DNA of 64,000 bases, taken from the NCBI GenBank assembly GCA_013289195.1, contig JABDAI010000002.1, positions 1-64,000 of the forward strand, in the 5' to 3' direction. The position numbers and the translations under genes are program-made. Shown piece after piece: positions 35,681-44,818 of the stretch (the first letter of the stretch is position 1; the number at the start of each line of letters is the position of its first letter). The notes under the pieces were generated by a model, which worked only from the letters and a program-made list of their open reading frames with translations, searched no databases and was not told the DNA's origin. Source of the stretch: Verrucomicrobiota bacterium. Its GTDB lineage: Bacteria > Verrucomicrobiota > Verrucomicrobiae > Opitutales > CG1-02-43-26.

Positions 35681-36319
35681 CTAAGATTCGCCTCTCCTTT
35701 CGGACACGTATTGTTGAAAAGCTTTGTAAACTCTTTCAGACATTTCCCGGCGTTTTTGGGCCTGCTCTTCATCGGACATTTCTTCTACATCTTCTTCCTC
35801 TTCTTCATCATCTTCCTCTTCTCCATCCTCATCGTCTTCTTCACCACCCAATTGAGTGTCCGTATTGCGATCCCATCGAGTTTTTGTATCATGGGTCGGG
35901 AAATTCCTCGTGAGACCAGGGCCACGTGGTCCAGAAGTGCTTTTGCCTTCATCTACGGGCTCACTAATTTCCAATTGTTGACGAACGCCATTGATAGTAA
36001 TGGCAACCATTTTATTCTCCGGATCATAGCTATCTATGAAATAAGGCGCTTTCTTATCATTAAGCTTAACCCAAACGGATTTTTGAGTTTTAGTATTATA
36101 TAAACTAAATTTTGGAACCTTACCAAAATCTAATATTCCATGAAGCTCAATAAAATTCTGTTGTGCTGGCAAGACAACAGAAGGGGCTTGTCCTGAAACA
36201 TAATCATAGGGAATAAATGGAGAATTTTCCTCAAGAGATGCTGCGAAAGCAAATCCTATATTAACTACGGCCCAGAGAACCAGTAAATGATAGTAAATTT
36301 GCTTTCGCTTCAATTGCAT
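35681..36319 (-). CDS. GspC-like protein with acidic low-complexity tail
   Basis: A 212-residue protein between gspD and gspE. An N-terminal membrane segment or signal (YYHLLVLWAVVNIGFAFAAS) leads to a region at about 52-118 (FIELHGILDFGKVPKFSLYN ... ITINGVRQQLEI). This fits the small beta-barrel 'HR' domain of GspC/PilP proteins, which binds the N-terminal part of the secretin. From about 158 to 187 the sequence is almost entirely Glu and Asp, followed by a charged helix. The PDZ domain of classical GspC is missing. The position beside gspD supports a secretin-connector role. The acidic tail is unusual and may bind calcium or basic partners, which is speculation. Confidence 0.5.
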   Translation of the reverse strand: MQLKRKQIYYHLLVLWAVVNIGFAFAASLEENSPFIPYDYVSGQAPSVVLPAQQNFIELHGILDFGKVPKFSLYNTKTQKSVWVKLNDKKAPYFIDSYDPENKMVAITINGVRQQLEISEPVDEGKSTSGPRGPGLTRNFPTHDTKTRWDRNTDTQLGGEEDDEDGEEEDDEEEEEDVEEMSDEEQAQKRREMSERVYKAFQQYVSERRGES

Positions 36320-36326
36320 AGATTAT

Positions 36327-38663
36327 TTATGGGCACTTTAATTCAAAACAGTATGGATCATATGACGGTGAATTTGGCATTGGGAAAAAGGCTCTCTTTT
36401 CTGCTTGAACGGATTTCACTCCATCACAAGGATTTTTGCGTTCTATAACAGGAGGTCTGGACTCGTAACATTCTTCCTCATAGGGGGTGCGAGGAAAATG
36501 ACCTTCGTTAATGTAAGTATTCACATCGTCATAGGCAGAAATATTGTTACTTAAAGAATCGCAAGTTACAAGCTCTACTTCCTCCATATTATTCATCACG
36601 TGAGGACGAATAAATAAAATGAGTTCTGTAGTTATTTCAGTACAGGTTGTTGGTGTAAACCACAGATCTCCAATGACCGGTAAGTAGCCTAATAACCATA
36701 ATTTGGATCTTACAATTGTAGATTGACGCTGCTGTAGTCCCCCTAATACAATCACTTCTTGATCTTGGACACTGACAAAAGATTCCGCTTCTCGATTATC
36801 AATTACAGGAGCTAGTGTACCATTTCCAATATCTAAAATCTGTGCAATACTTTTAACAGTTTGATGAATTTCCATTTGAACTACACCATTGGGCCCAATT
36901 CGAGGAGTAACTTCAAGAACAATACCAATATCATTATAATATTGGGTAGAATTACGTAAGTTAGAGCTAGTATCGACATCAGTAATACTTTCACCGATAA
37001 AAGGTTGGTCTCTTACAACTTTCACGATTGCTTTTCGATTATGTGTCGTAACTATCATTGGTGCGGAAAGAATGCGTACATTGCTATTTCGCTCCGCAAC
37101 TCGGAAAATAGCATTAAATGCATCTCGAGCGATAGTAGCTGCAATAAAAGATTGGGCTGATAAATTAGTTGTTGTTGGTGTAAATATGTCATGAAAATTA
37201 ACTCTAGGAGGATCTATATTATCAGCGGTAATAATGCCACTATTTGCTGCGCCCGGATTCTTTAAATTAAGAGCAAAACCAAAGCTTTGTAATCCAGATA
37301 CTTGATCACCTGTCAAATCCACTTCTGCTATGATAACTTCAATACGCACTTGAGCAAGAAGAACATCGAGTTCTTCAATTAAGCCTCCAACTAACTGCAA
37401 ATCTCTGGGAGTGCCATAAACAACAACCGAATTACTTCTCTCATCCGGCTCGAGAGTTAGAGATTCACTGAATTGCTGTCCCTTTTCACCTTGAGCACCG
37501 CCAGGAGGCATCATTCCTGGGGGTTTTGCGACTGTTTCTCTTAATTTTTCTAAAAGCTGTGCTCGAGAATCTCCTTCTTGCTTTGGCATAGGTATCCCTT
37601 TGACAATTGCCTTGAGAATAGCTGAAACTTCTTTTGATTCGGCATGTTTTAATCTAAAAACCTGACTTTTATTGAGGGGCTGAATATCGACGTCCAAGCT
37701 TTCTATAATTTTATCAATAATGGGTTTATTATTGGGATGGGTTAACACTATTAATTGATTGGAATTTTTATCAGCCTCAACCGTCGTACTATCAAGATAT
37801 TTTTTTAAATTTCCTTTTTTTAACGCTTCAAATTGAGCTTTAATATCAGCTGCATTGACATATTGTACAGCGTAAAATAAAAGTTCCTCTTGTAAGGTTA
37901 AAGGTTTATCCATAACGTCAAAAATACTTTCTATACGTTGCAAATTCATCAAAGTATCAACGACAAAAATGGCATTGGATTTCTCTAAAGGTACTTGAGA
38001 ACTTGCCCCTTTTGTCCCAATGGGAGCAATTGCCGCCAAAGCTTCTTTTGTTGAAAGGTATTGCAATTTATAAATCTTACTGTAAATTTTCTGACTCGGC
38101 CGTGATTTTGATGGAGAGTCTGTAAGTATTTTAGGAGATTGCGTTTGAACACCTTGCGCAGGGACCGCTTTTAAAAATGTTTCCCCCATATCGACAACAG
38201 CTACTCCATTCATACTCAAAAGACTTTCCAATGCCAAAATAGCATCTGTTTGAGTAATCGGTCCATTGGAATTAAGATTGATTTTTACATTCTTAACCAG
38301 CTCTTGCTGTCTTAAAATCGTTTTTCCAGTCAATTGCTCTAATAAGTCTAAGACCTGATTTGGAGTTTCGTCCACTAAAACCAAGGAATTGATAACTTCT
38401 TCTGGCTCTTCATCAAATTCATCGTCAATTTCGTTATCTTCATTGTCTTCATCTTCATTACCATCTTCACCATTTTTATTTCCATTAATCTTATTAATAT
38501 CGGCAGGAAACTGGGAATTTTGTGCGTTATTATTTCCAGGTAAACTTTTATTAGTTGATGGTAAATTTGTAGGCAATCCATTTTGTTGAACTTCCTGTGC
38601 AAGAAGATTCAACGAAGAGAACACAATTTTAAAAAAAACGATACTATATAAAGCAAATCTCAT
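36327..38663 (-). CDS. gspD: type II secretion secretin GspD
   Basis: The outer-membrane channel of the secretion system, 778 residues. A signal peptide (MRFALYSIVFFKIVFSSLNL) is followed by a low-complexity Asn/Glu/Asp stretch at about 45-85 and several N-domains (around 90-440), with KIYKLQYLSTKEALAAI and VFRLKHAESKEVSAILKAIV as typical N1/N2 strands. The secretin domain (about 500-705) ends with VIVLGGLQQRQSTIVRSKLW and LGYLPVIGDLWFTP. A C-terminal extension contains five cysteines. The acidic linker before the N-domains is not usual for the family and parallels the acidic tail of the next protein in the operon. Confidence 0.93.
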   Translation of the reverse strand: MRFALYSIVFFKIVFSSLNLLAQEVQQNGLPTNLPSTNKSLPGNNNAQNSQFPADINKINGNKNGEDGNEDEDNEDNEIDDEFDEEPEEVINSLVLVDETPNQVLDLLEQLTGKTILRQQELVKNVKINLNSNGPITQTDAILALESLLSMNGVAVVDMGETFLKAVPAQGVQTQSPKILTDSPSKSRPSQKIYSKIYKLQYLSTKEALAAIAPIGTKGASSQVPLEKSNAIFVVDTLMNLQRIESIFDVMDKPLTLQEELLFYAVQYVNAADIKAQFEALKKGNLKKYLDSTTVEADKNSNQLIVLTHPNNKPIIDKIIESLDVDIQPLNKSQVFRLKHAESKEVSAILKAIVKGIPMPKQEGDSRAQLLEKLRETVAKPPGMMPPGGAQGEKGQQFSESLTLEPDERSNSVVVYGTPRDLQLVGGLIEELDVLLAQVRIEVIIAEVDLTGDQVSGLQSFGFALNLKNPGAANSGIITADNIDPPRVNFHDIFTPTTTNLSAQSFIAATIARDAFNAIFRVAERNSNVRILSAPMIVTTHNRKAIVKVVRDQPFIGESITDVDTSSNLRNSTQYYNDIGIVLEVTPRIGPNGVVQMEIHQTVKSIAQILDIGNGTLAPVIDNREAESFVSVQDQEVIVLGGLQQRQSTIVRSKLWLLGYLPVIGDLWFTPTTCTEITTELILFIRPHVMNNMEEVELVTCDSLSNNISAYDDVNTYINEGHFPRTPYEEECYESRPPVIERKNPCDGVKSVQAEKRAFFPMPNSPSYDPYCFELKCP

Positions 38664-38690
38664 ACTTATTATAAATGAAATAAATTAATC

Positions 38691-39245
38691 TTATTTTTTA
38701 ATTCCAACATTTTCAATATTTTTTAATTCCAAAGCAAAAACATCAAATTGAGCAGTTAACAAATTGGGATCGCGCCTATTGGGAGTTATTTTAACCTGTT
38801 TGATTCCCAGATAAGGATTCTCCTCATGTATGGCTTGGGCAAAATCAATTAAATTTTTTAAAGATGCATCTTTAAATTGCACTACCAAAAAATGTTCATT
38901 GAAAATCTCACCCGACTGTGTTGTGGGATTGGTAACATCATAAGAAGCACCTGTTTCTCTAGCTAAATTATCAATACGTCCAATAAAGCGACTTCTAGCA
39001 TAAGTTTTCTTAGGATCTAAAATTTTCTGAGCTTCGGCTAGACGTTGACCAATTGATACTTCATTATTAAGCCAAACTTTCTGATGTGCTAATCCGGAAT
39101 TGACTTTATCTAAGTCTTCAAACATTTGCCCCATTCTACTCCAATAAAACCCAAGCCATAGAAAAACTACCACCCATGCAAAAAGCACTAACAGGATCTT
39201 TTCTCGCAATGTTATGCGTTCGTATAATTTCTTAAGTTTAATCAT
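38691..39245 (-). CDS. GspM-like type II secretion protein
   Basis: A 184-residue bitopic protein. A short cytoplasmic start (MIKLKKLYERITLREKILLV) leads into one transmembrane helix (about 17-36), then a coiled-coil stretch and a ferredoxin-like periplasmic domain (about 85-180). This is the layout of GspM, also called PulM, or PilO. Its start overlaps the stop of the GspL-like gene by 4 bp, as is usual for gspL-gspM pairs. The two should form the inner-membrane assembly complex. Identification depends more on layout and context than on motifs. Confidence 0.7.
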   Translation of the reverse strand: MIKLKKLYERITLREKILLVLFAWVVVFLWLGFYWSRMGQMFEDLDKVNSGLAHQKVWLNNEVSIGQRLAEAQKILDPKKTYARSRFIGRIDNLARETGASYDVTNPTTQSGEIFNEHFLVVQFKDASLKNLIDFAQAIHEENPYLGIKQVKITPNRRDPNLLTAQFDVFALELKNIENVGIKK

Positions 39246-40537
39246 TCAGTACTTTGTTCCTCAACTATTGCTGCTTTTGGTGCTTGGGGTTCTTCTTTTT
39301 TTTCGACTTCTTGATCCTTAAGATCACTACCTTCATTCAGATCATTATCTGTTTTTGGCACTATAGGTTCTTCAACAGGAGTTTTAGGCGGATTGAATTT
39401 AACATCCATTTTAAACGTAACTCGGCCTTGCCTAGAAGCAATTTGGCTCACTTCGAATTTTTCAATAAGTTGTGTCTTATGTAAATCATCCGTGTACTTA
39501 TTTAAATCATCCACTGAAGCAGAAGCTCCATCCAAAATAACATTATTTTCATTTCCTAATGTGATTGAAGTAAAATACACATTCTTTGGGCGGCTATCAT
39601 TCAGTAACTCCAACATTTGAAATGGAGTGTAATTCCGTTTACTGATCTGTTCGATTTTTTGAGCTAAACTTTCCTGACCTTCAATCAATTTAACTTTTGA
39701 TGCTTGCGCAGAAAACCGTGACTCTTTTGTATTCAGATATATTTTCCCAATTAAACCAAAAACTTCACCCACAACAAGTAACCCAAATACGACCAGCACA
39801 GATAAGCCTGCAATCCAAATAATGCGTGTAATTTTTTGTTCCTTATATTTTAATCTGGTAATTTCACGTGATCTAATATCTGCATCCCAAGTTGAACCTT
39901 CTTTTCCATTGAGTTCAAATGTGTGATTGGGTTTAGAGCTCTCCTCTGATCCACTGTGATAGCTATTTTCAAATCGCACGGAACGATTGGGCAAAATTTC
40001 TGCTTTTTCAAGTTTCCAAAAGCCAGGTTCAATGGCAAAATTTTGAACATCCAATGTTTTAAGCAATTCTTCTCGTGATTGATCCAGGGACTCCTTAACT
40101 GGAATGGTTTCTATTTGCAATGGAAAAGGCTCATTGCCATTCCAAAAAACTGCAGATAGAGAATTCCCTGAAGCAATAAAATTAATTGTAGGTTCACTAT
40201 ACTGATATTCCAAAGCTGCAAGGAAAGAAGGAAATATATAACTTACTTCATCACTCAATATTTTATTTGCCTCTTCTGCACTTAGACGACCTACATACAT
40301 GGCATAAAGAAATAAAGAATGATTAATTTTATTATAAACATATCCCCAATACAATTGATCGAGTGGAAAAGGACTGACGCCTTCAAGCTTAATTTCGGCA
40401 AAGGAATCTAAGTCTTTTTCCGCAAGTTCGTCTATGGCGAGAACCTGTTCAACAAAAAAGTACTCCCCAGGTATAAATATTATGGAAGGAGCTTCTACTG
40501 ACTCTTGATCTGCTGACTGTTTGAAAAATAAATTCAA
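39242..40537 (-). CDS. GspL/PilN-like type II secretion protein
   Basis: A 431-residue protein with a cytoplasmic part (about 1-235) resembling the actin-like domain of GspL/PilM, although the ATP-binding motifs are not evident. One transmembrane helix follows (about 242-265, IIWIAGLSVLVVFGLLVVGE), then a coiled coil and a PilN-like periplasmic domain (about 300-385). The tail is rich in Pro, Glu and Lys. In assembled systems GspL anchors GspE to the membrane. It overlaps the GspM-like gene by 4 bp and lies 32 bp after gspK. Confidence 0.7.
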   Translation of the reverse strand: MNLFFKQSADQESVEAPSIIFIPGEYFFVEQVLAIDELAEKDLDSFAEIKLEGVSPFPLDQLYWGYVYNKINHSLFLYAMYVGRLSAEEANKILSDEVSYIFPSFLAALEYQYSEPTINFIASGNSLSAVFWNGNEPFPLQIETIPVKESLDQSREELLKTLDVQNFAIEPGFWKLEKAEILPNRSVRFENSYHSGSEESSKPNHTFELNGKEGSTWDADIRSREITRLKYKEQKITRIIWIAGLSVLVVFGLLVVGEVFGLIGKIYLNTKESRFSAQASKVKLIEGQESLAQKIEQISKRNYTPFQMLELLNDSRPKNVYFTSITLGNENNVILDGASASVDDLNKYTDDLHKTQLIEKFEVSQIASRQGRVTFKMDVKFNPPKTPVEEPIVPKTDNDLNEGSDLKDQEVEKKEEPQAPKAAIVEEQSTE

Positions 40538-40569
40538 AGTATCATTAAATGTGAAATTGAATATTAAAA

Positions 40570-41853
40570 CTAATTAATGAAAGAATCATCTTCTGTCAAA
40601 GCAAGAAATGAAAAATTCTCTTTTGTTTGTGATTCCGATCTAGACGATCCATTTTGTGCGCCAGAAGTATTTCTTCCAGCAGAAGCATTTCGGGAGCCCT
40701 CGGTAGTAGCAGTTCCTGAAGAGGTATCTCTGCCATTCCTAGGATTTTCGCCATTTCGGGATTGTTCAGAAGTATTTCGATTTTCATTACCGCTTTTTGG
40801 TTTATTATCTTCTGCAATCACCCCTAAATGATATTTTATAGGACCTCGCGAAACTTCAATTTCAATATCAAAAATACTTGCTTTAAATCCAAAACGTTCC
40901 TGACGCTCTTGGTCTTGGTTGCCTGTTTCATTACCTTCTCTTTGATTGCCTGCTTCTTCGGTCTCATTCCCCTGAGCCCTATTTCCTCCAATCCCCAAGT
41001 CCTTCATGGAGGTTAAATATTTCTTCCCTGCAAGATTAGGCTTTAAGGTGCCAATAAGAAGTTTCTTAACTAACTCTGGAGCCGTATTGATATTTACTTT
41101 ACCCGTATTTAATACGGATACATTTTGTTTCAAAAGTTTAAATTGTTCATTAGGATTGCCTTTTGCATCAAAAAAAGTTCTTTCAAATCTTGGAATTTCT
41201 TTGAGCTGTTCTAGGTTAAATAGAGTTCTCGTCTTTTTCTCATTACCTGCTTTTTGAGAATTATTATTTCGTCCCGAAGCATTAGCATTCGAAGATGGGG
41301 AAGTTGAGGCAGAAGATTCACTTGAAGCTCCAGAAGGATTTCGAGCTTCTGATCTCGTTTGAGAAGACTCTGAACCGGAGCTCGAATTTCGCGCAGAAGT
41401 AGAAGATGCTGCTTTATTGAGTTTATCTAAATATTTCTTTAATTCACCTTTAAGGTTCAAAACAATCTCGTAAGAAAATCCCATTTCTACTAACAAATTT
41501 CCGAAATTCGTTAGATCTGATTCATATATAGAAAGTTTTCCTGTTTCATCATGAATAGAAACCTTCACAGTATATCCTTCAGGAACTGGAAATTTGATGT
41601 ACTTCAGGGGATCCCCCCAACCTTGAACGGGAGCAAACAAACCTTTATCCAATAGTTTAAGTTCTTCTAAAACGCCCAGTGAAGTTTCAAGAGCCGAATA
41701 AGCAACAATCTCCAAGTCTTGCCTTCCACCCATTTGGCTCCGAAAACGGATAGCTGAAGCAGTTTCTAGTAAAAATTCTGTGACGACTATGCTGAGCAAG
41801 GTAATCATCCCCAACATATAAATCAAGATTCCACCCTTATTTTTTGGCTTCAT
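40570..41853 (-). CDS. gspK: GspK-like pseudopilin with Ser/Asn-rich insertions
   Basis: The tip minor pseudopilin, 427 residues. The N-terminus KNKGGILIYMLGMITLLSIV has the G-containing cleavage region and hydrophobic helix but lacks the Glu at +5, as is usual in GspK. The alpha domain is seen around TGKVNINTAPELVKKLLIGT. Two long low-complexity segments are unusual: residues about 148-205 (Ser, Asn, Ala, Arg) and 290-410 (Asn, Gly, Glu, Arg, Ser). Such inserts suggest surface-exposed flexible loops or rapid repeat expansion. It overlaps gspJ by 4 bp. Confidence 0.75.
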   Translation of the reverse strand: MKPKNKGGILIYMLGMITLLSIVVTEFLLETASAIRFRSQMGGRQDLEIVAYSALETSLGVLEELKLLDKGLFAPVQGWGDPLKYIKFPVPEGYTVKVSIHDETGKLSIYESDLTNFGNLLVEMGFSYEIVLNLKGELKKYLDKLNKAASSTSARNSSSGSESSQTRSEARNPSGASSESSASTSPSSNANASGRNNNSQKAGNEKKTRTLFNLEQLKEIPRFERTFFDAKGNPNEQFKLLKQNVSVLNTGKVNINTAPELVKKLLIGTLKPNLAGKKYLTSMKDLGIGGNRAQGNETEEAGNQREGNETGNQDQERQERFGFKASIFDIEIEVSRGPIKYHLGVIAEDNKPKSGNENRNTSEQSRNGENPRNGRDTSSGTATTEGSRNASAGRNTSGAQNGSSRSESQTKENFSFLALTEDDSFIN

Positions 41854-42536
41854 TCCAGTACCTCCTTGCCCTTATAGCCAGGAAAAAGAGGGATAAAAGT
41901 CGACAGTTCTTCTTCACCTTCTTTTTCAAATTGTATCTCTAGAAAATCTGGCAAAGCCAATTTTCCTTCAGCTTTTGATTCTTTTGATACCGTCGCTTTT
42001 TTCGATTCCCTAGGTTTATCGAGAACTTCCCAAGCATTTTTTTCTGGATCGTAATAATGCAACTTGAAACGCTTTGCCCAAGGAGAAATTTCCGTTTCAA
42101 AGACCTCTTGTTCCTTTCCCATTTCGGGTTTTTCAAAAGAATGCCAAATAATAGAAAGTCCTTTGTCTTTATCGATCCTTAGATAACAGACAATAGGAAA
42201 AGGACTATTTATAGGAAAAAGAGGATTCGGTATCCTAACATAAAAGCTTAGCAAAGTTTCATTAACTCCTAAAGTAATCCGCGGAGGCTTTGCCCATCCT
42301 AATGATGGTAACTTTTCATTAATTTTGAAATAGGATTCCTTAAAATGCTTTTTTAAAAATGTATTTACTCCATGAACATGTCCTTGAAAACTATCCAGTT
42401 TTTCAGACTTTACCCAGAGTTGAGTAATTGAAATAAGCAACGAAGAAGAAGCGATTAAAATGAGTCCTCCGAGTGCAATCGCAATGACCACTTCAATAAG
42501 AGTAAATCCACTTCTTTTAGATTTAATCTTCTTCAT
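41850..42536 (-). CDS. gspJ: minor pseudopilin GspJ
   Basis: A 228-residue type IV pilin-like protein. The prepilin motif KRSGFTLIEVVIAIALGGLI has the normal Gly at -1 and Glu at +5. A long C-terminal globular domain follows. Together with GspI and GspK it should form the pseudopilus tip. It overlaps both gspI and gspK by 4 bp, so the three are translated in a coupled way. Assignment as J rather than another minor pilin rests on length and gene order. Confidence 0.8.
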   Translation of the reverse strand: MKKIKSKRSGFTLIEVVIAIALGGLILIASSSLLISITQLWVKSEKLDSFQGHVHGVNTFLKKHFKESYFKINEKLPSLGWAKPPRITLGVNETLLSFYVRIPNPLFPINSPFPIVCYLRIDKDKGLSIIWHSFEKPEMGKEQEVFETEISPWAKRFKLHYYDPEKNAWEVLDKPRESKKATVSKESKAEGKLALPDFLEIQFEKEGEEELSTFIPLFPGYKGKEVLE

Positions 42537-42985
42537 ATAGCAGACTCCCTCTCTTTTGATTCCCTTTCCTTTATCCGCGTCCTTAAAAATTCATCTCGTT
42601 CCCCAAGCTCTGCCCACTCTGGCCTATAAAGATAAAACTCCTCTTGAAAGTTTTGTGGCTTTTTTAAAAACTTTTCATCATCAAACGTTACATTAACAGT
42701 CACTTTATAAAGTTCTAAAACTGTTGTCTTCTCAATCTTGGCATTCCACTTTACTGTTCCACTTTCAATTGTTTTAATATCTCCACCTTTTTCAATATCT
42801 TTGCGTTCCTTATTTGCTAGAACTTGAGAATAAACAAACGTCAATGAATCTTCCATACTATCATGATATTTAAAATTCTCCAAACTAAACATTCCACTGA
42901 TAAAACTTTGGGTCAAAGCGACGCTCGCCAGCGCAAAAATGGCCAATGCAACAGTTACTTCAATAAGTGTAAAACCCGATTTCAT
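42533..42985 (-). CDS. gspI: minor pseudopilin GspI
   Basis: A 150-residue pseudopilin that begins MKSGFTLIEVTVALAIFALA, with a very short leader, Gly at -1 and Glu at +5. Helix and small beta domain follow. The C-terminus is a charged Arg/Glu-rich helix (RTRIKERESKERESAI). It lies 19 bp after gspH and overlaps gspJ by 4 bp. It initiates the pseudopilus tip complex in characterised systems. Confidence 0.82.
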   Translation of the reverse strand: MKSGFTLIEVTVALAIFALASVALTQSFISGMFSLENFKYHDSMEDSLTFVYSQVLANKERKDIEKGGDIKTIESGTVKWNAKIEKTTVLELYKVTVNVTFDDEKFLKKPQNFQEEFYLYRPEWAELGERDEFLRTRIKERESKERESAI

Positions 42986-43004
42986 TTAAAAAATATTCAT
43001 TAAT

Positions 43005-43535
43005 CTAAACCGAAGTAATTCCACACGATAAAATATCTGGCTTAAATTTAAGAGAAAAATTTCCCTCACTGAGCGTTATAATTACAGGAGTACTCGATCC
43101 ATCAGGAAAAAAAGCTATCTTTTCTAACTTCTCGTGAGCGCTCGCAGGTTGCGTCTTAAACTGTCCTCCTCCATAAGTATTTGGAGGAACTGATTCAAAA
43201 ATTATGTCAATACCGGCTTCTAAAGAAAATTGCACTATTGGCTTGCTTGGCTGTTCTTTAAAAATGATAAAAGCGCTTTGATTTTTATCAAAGGTTAAAT
43301 AAACTGGTGCATGCTGCTGAATCGTCTGATATCGAGCTTCACAGAGTGCATTATATAAAATCTTTTCGGGCCGCTTCTTTCCTATAGATCTTAACAATAC
43401 ATCAAAGTTAACAGCAAAAAGTCCTGCGACCAACCCAATAAGGGCAATGACCATCAGGACTTCTAAAATAGTAAAAGCCTTTTTCGAATTATTTATGCCT
43501 TCATTCCTCACCCCAATTCCCAATTTCATTTTCAT
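43005..43535 (-). CDS. gspH: minor pseudopilin GspH
   Basis: A 176-residue pseudopilin. The prepilin region reads NNSKKAFTILEVLMVIALIG, so the residue before the conserved Phe is Ala, not Gly, while Glu at +5 is kept. The ATG at 43535 gives a 20-residue leader and a 35-bp overlap with gspG. A GTG at 43511 would shorten the leader and cut the overlap to 11 bp. The C-terminal domain is the GspH/FimT beta-sandwich. The leader shares the Ala(-1) feature with GspG. Confidence 0.8.
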   Translation of the reverse strand: MKMKLGIGVRNEGINNSKKAFTILEVLMVIALIGLVAGLFAVNFDVLLRSIGKKRPEKILYNALCEARYQTIQQHAPVYLTFDKNQSAFIIFKEQPSKPIVQFSLEAGIDIIFESVPPNTYGGGQFKTQPASAHEKLEKIAFFPDGSSTPVIITLSEGNFSLKFKPDILSCGITSV

Positions 43536-43938
43536 TGGCTACTCCTGTTGGCCCAAATGACCATACATCATAACTATCAGGATTTTTAGTTCCAGGAAAA
43601 CGATACTGATACGGGTTATTCCAAGGATCTTCGGGTAATTTCTTTAAGTAAGGTCCCTTCCAACGCTTTTCTTTCCCAGCCGGTGCAGACCGTAAAGCCT
43701 TCAATCCTTCATCGGTGGATGGGTAAGTCCCAATATCCAATCTATAAGCCATCAGAGGGGTCTCTAAATTTTCGATGAATGCTTTTGCAACCTTCTCTTT
43801 ACTGCCTCCTAATATTTTATTTAAATTGGTTACAAGAAGTCCTATAATACCAGCAATCAATGCCAAGACCACCAGAATCTCGATTAAAGAGAAAGCTGCC
43901 TGACGTCCTTTTTTTAAAACTAAACTTTGAGTATTCAT
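43501..43938 (-). CDS. gspG: major pseudopilin GspG
   Basis: The major subunit of the pseudopilus, 145 residues, normal size. The prepilin motif is KGRQAAFSLIEILVVLALIA: Ala at -1 where almost all prepilins have Gly, Glu at +5. The C-terminal half has the GspG signature DIGTYPSTDEGLKALRSAPA followed by KRWKGPYLKKLPEDPWNNPY and the calcium-loop region SFGPTG. It is the first pilin gene in the operon, 2 bp after the LolA-like gene. The Ala(-1) implies a prepilin peptidase with relaxed specificity. Confidence 0.92.
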   Translation of the reverse strand: MNTQSLVLKKGRQAAFSLIEILVVLALIAGIIGLLVTNLNKILGGSKEKVAKAFIENLETPLMAYRLDIGTYPSTDEGLKALRSAPAGKEKRWKGPYLKKLPEDPWNNPYQYRFPGTKNPDSYDVWSFGPTGVANENEIGNWGEE

Positions 43939-43940
43939 AT

Positions 43941-44804
43941 TTAATGTAAAAATGAGAAATATTCACAACTAATTTGAGGGTTTGGTAGAGCTAAATTTTC
44001 AGGAAGAAAATAACTAGGATCTATAGAAAGTCCCAATGCAGCAGAGTCTACTTCAAAACGAGTTTTGTCTCCAGTGACATTATCTATAACATCAAATTGT
44101 TTAATGATATATTCGCCATTCACTTTTTTGAAGGAATTTAGTCGAATCGATTTCACGGATTCATTTGATTTATTAAGCATATCCGCTTGCAATAATACAT
44201 TGTATTCCATATCCATCGCAAGATGCATTCCCCCTAAATTTGGAATAGCTTGTACTAAATTAGCAGGAGGCAACATAATAAATACTTGGGCGACTCGGCC
44301 CTTCACTTTCTGTGGTCCCTGATAGGTAAATTCTGGCCAAAATAAAAAACTTAAAGAAAATTCAAAGGGCGTATAGGCAATATTATTAAAAAGAGGACTA
44401 AACCAAGCTTGCTCTGGCAAAGGATAGATTTTGTTCTCCTCTCCCAAACGCCAGATTTTCGGAGCCGGCCCATTTTGTATGAGTAACCGCAGAGATGAAG
44501 ATCCTGGACTTTGTCCGGGAGTTAATTCTACTCGAGTTACCGGTCCTTGATTATTCCATGTACTCCATAGAGTTCCAGTATATCTCTCTTCATGTCCTCG
44601 ACATGACTTATTGATTAAAGTAAAATTGAAGCAGATATCGCCAGAATAACGAAAATTCCTAAATTCATTGATTCGCCGTCTTCCTTCTTCCTGATCTATG
44701 GTGGGTAAAACACGTTTTTGTCCATAAGAATTTAGCTCTCCGAATACTGGAAAAGCCATTACCCCTATTGAAAATATCAATAATATGTATTTGAGGTATC
44801 TCAT
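43941..44804 (-). CDS. LolA-like outer-membrane lipoprotein-sorting protein
   Basis: A 287-residue exported protein. The signal peptide is MRYLKYILLIFSIGVMAFPV followed by FGE. The mature part is beta-rich with long Trp/Phe-containing strands (GTLWSTWNNQGPVTRVELTP; PFEFSLSFLFWPEFTYQG) and a late segment (GEYIIKQFDVIDNVTGDKTR) typical of the LolA/LolB-like fold used by the 'outer membrane lipoprotein-sorting' family PF17131. It would bind a lipid or lipoprotein in the periplasm. Its place directly before gspG suggests a link to localising type II secretion components such as the secretin, which is an inference. Confidence 0.65.
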   Translation of the reverse strand: MRYLKYILLIFSIGVMAFPVFGELNSYGQKRVLPTIDQEEGRRRINEFRNFRYSGDICFNFTLINKSCRGHEERYTGTLWSTWNNQGPVTRVELTPGQSPGSSSLRLLIQNGPAPKIWRLGEENKIYPLPEQAWFSPLFNNIAYTPFEFSLSFLFWPEFTYQGPQKVKGRVAQVFIMLPPANLVQAIPNLGGMHLAMDMEYNVLLQADMLNKSNESVKSIRLNSFKKVNGEYIIKQFDVIDNVTGDKTRFEVDSAALGLSIDPSYFLPENLALPNPQISCEYFSFLH

Positions 44805-44818
44805 AAAAATAATTTTCC

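Noticed and set aside
35711..36103. 130-residue plus-strand frame opposite the GspC-like gene
   Set aside because: The Phe/Leu/Ile-rich run is the complement of the acidic Glu/Asp tract; not a real membrane protein.
39861..39872. ATTTCACGTGAT as a possible parS site
   Set aside because: Only the central TTTCACGTGA matches; the flanks differ from the consensus and it lies inside a coding region with no cluster of sites.
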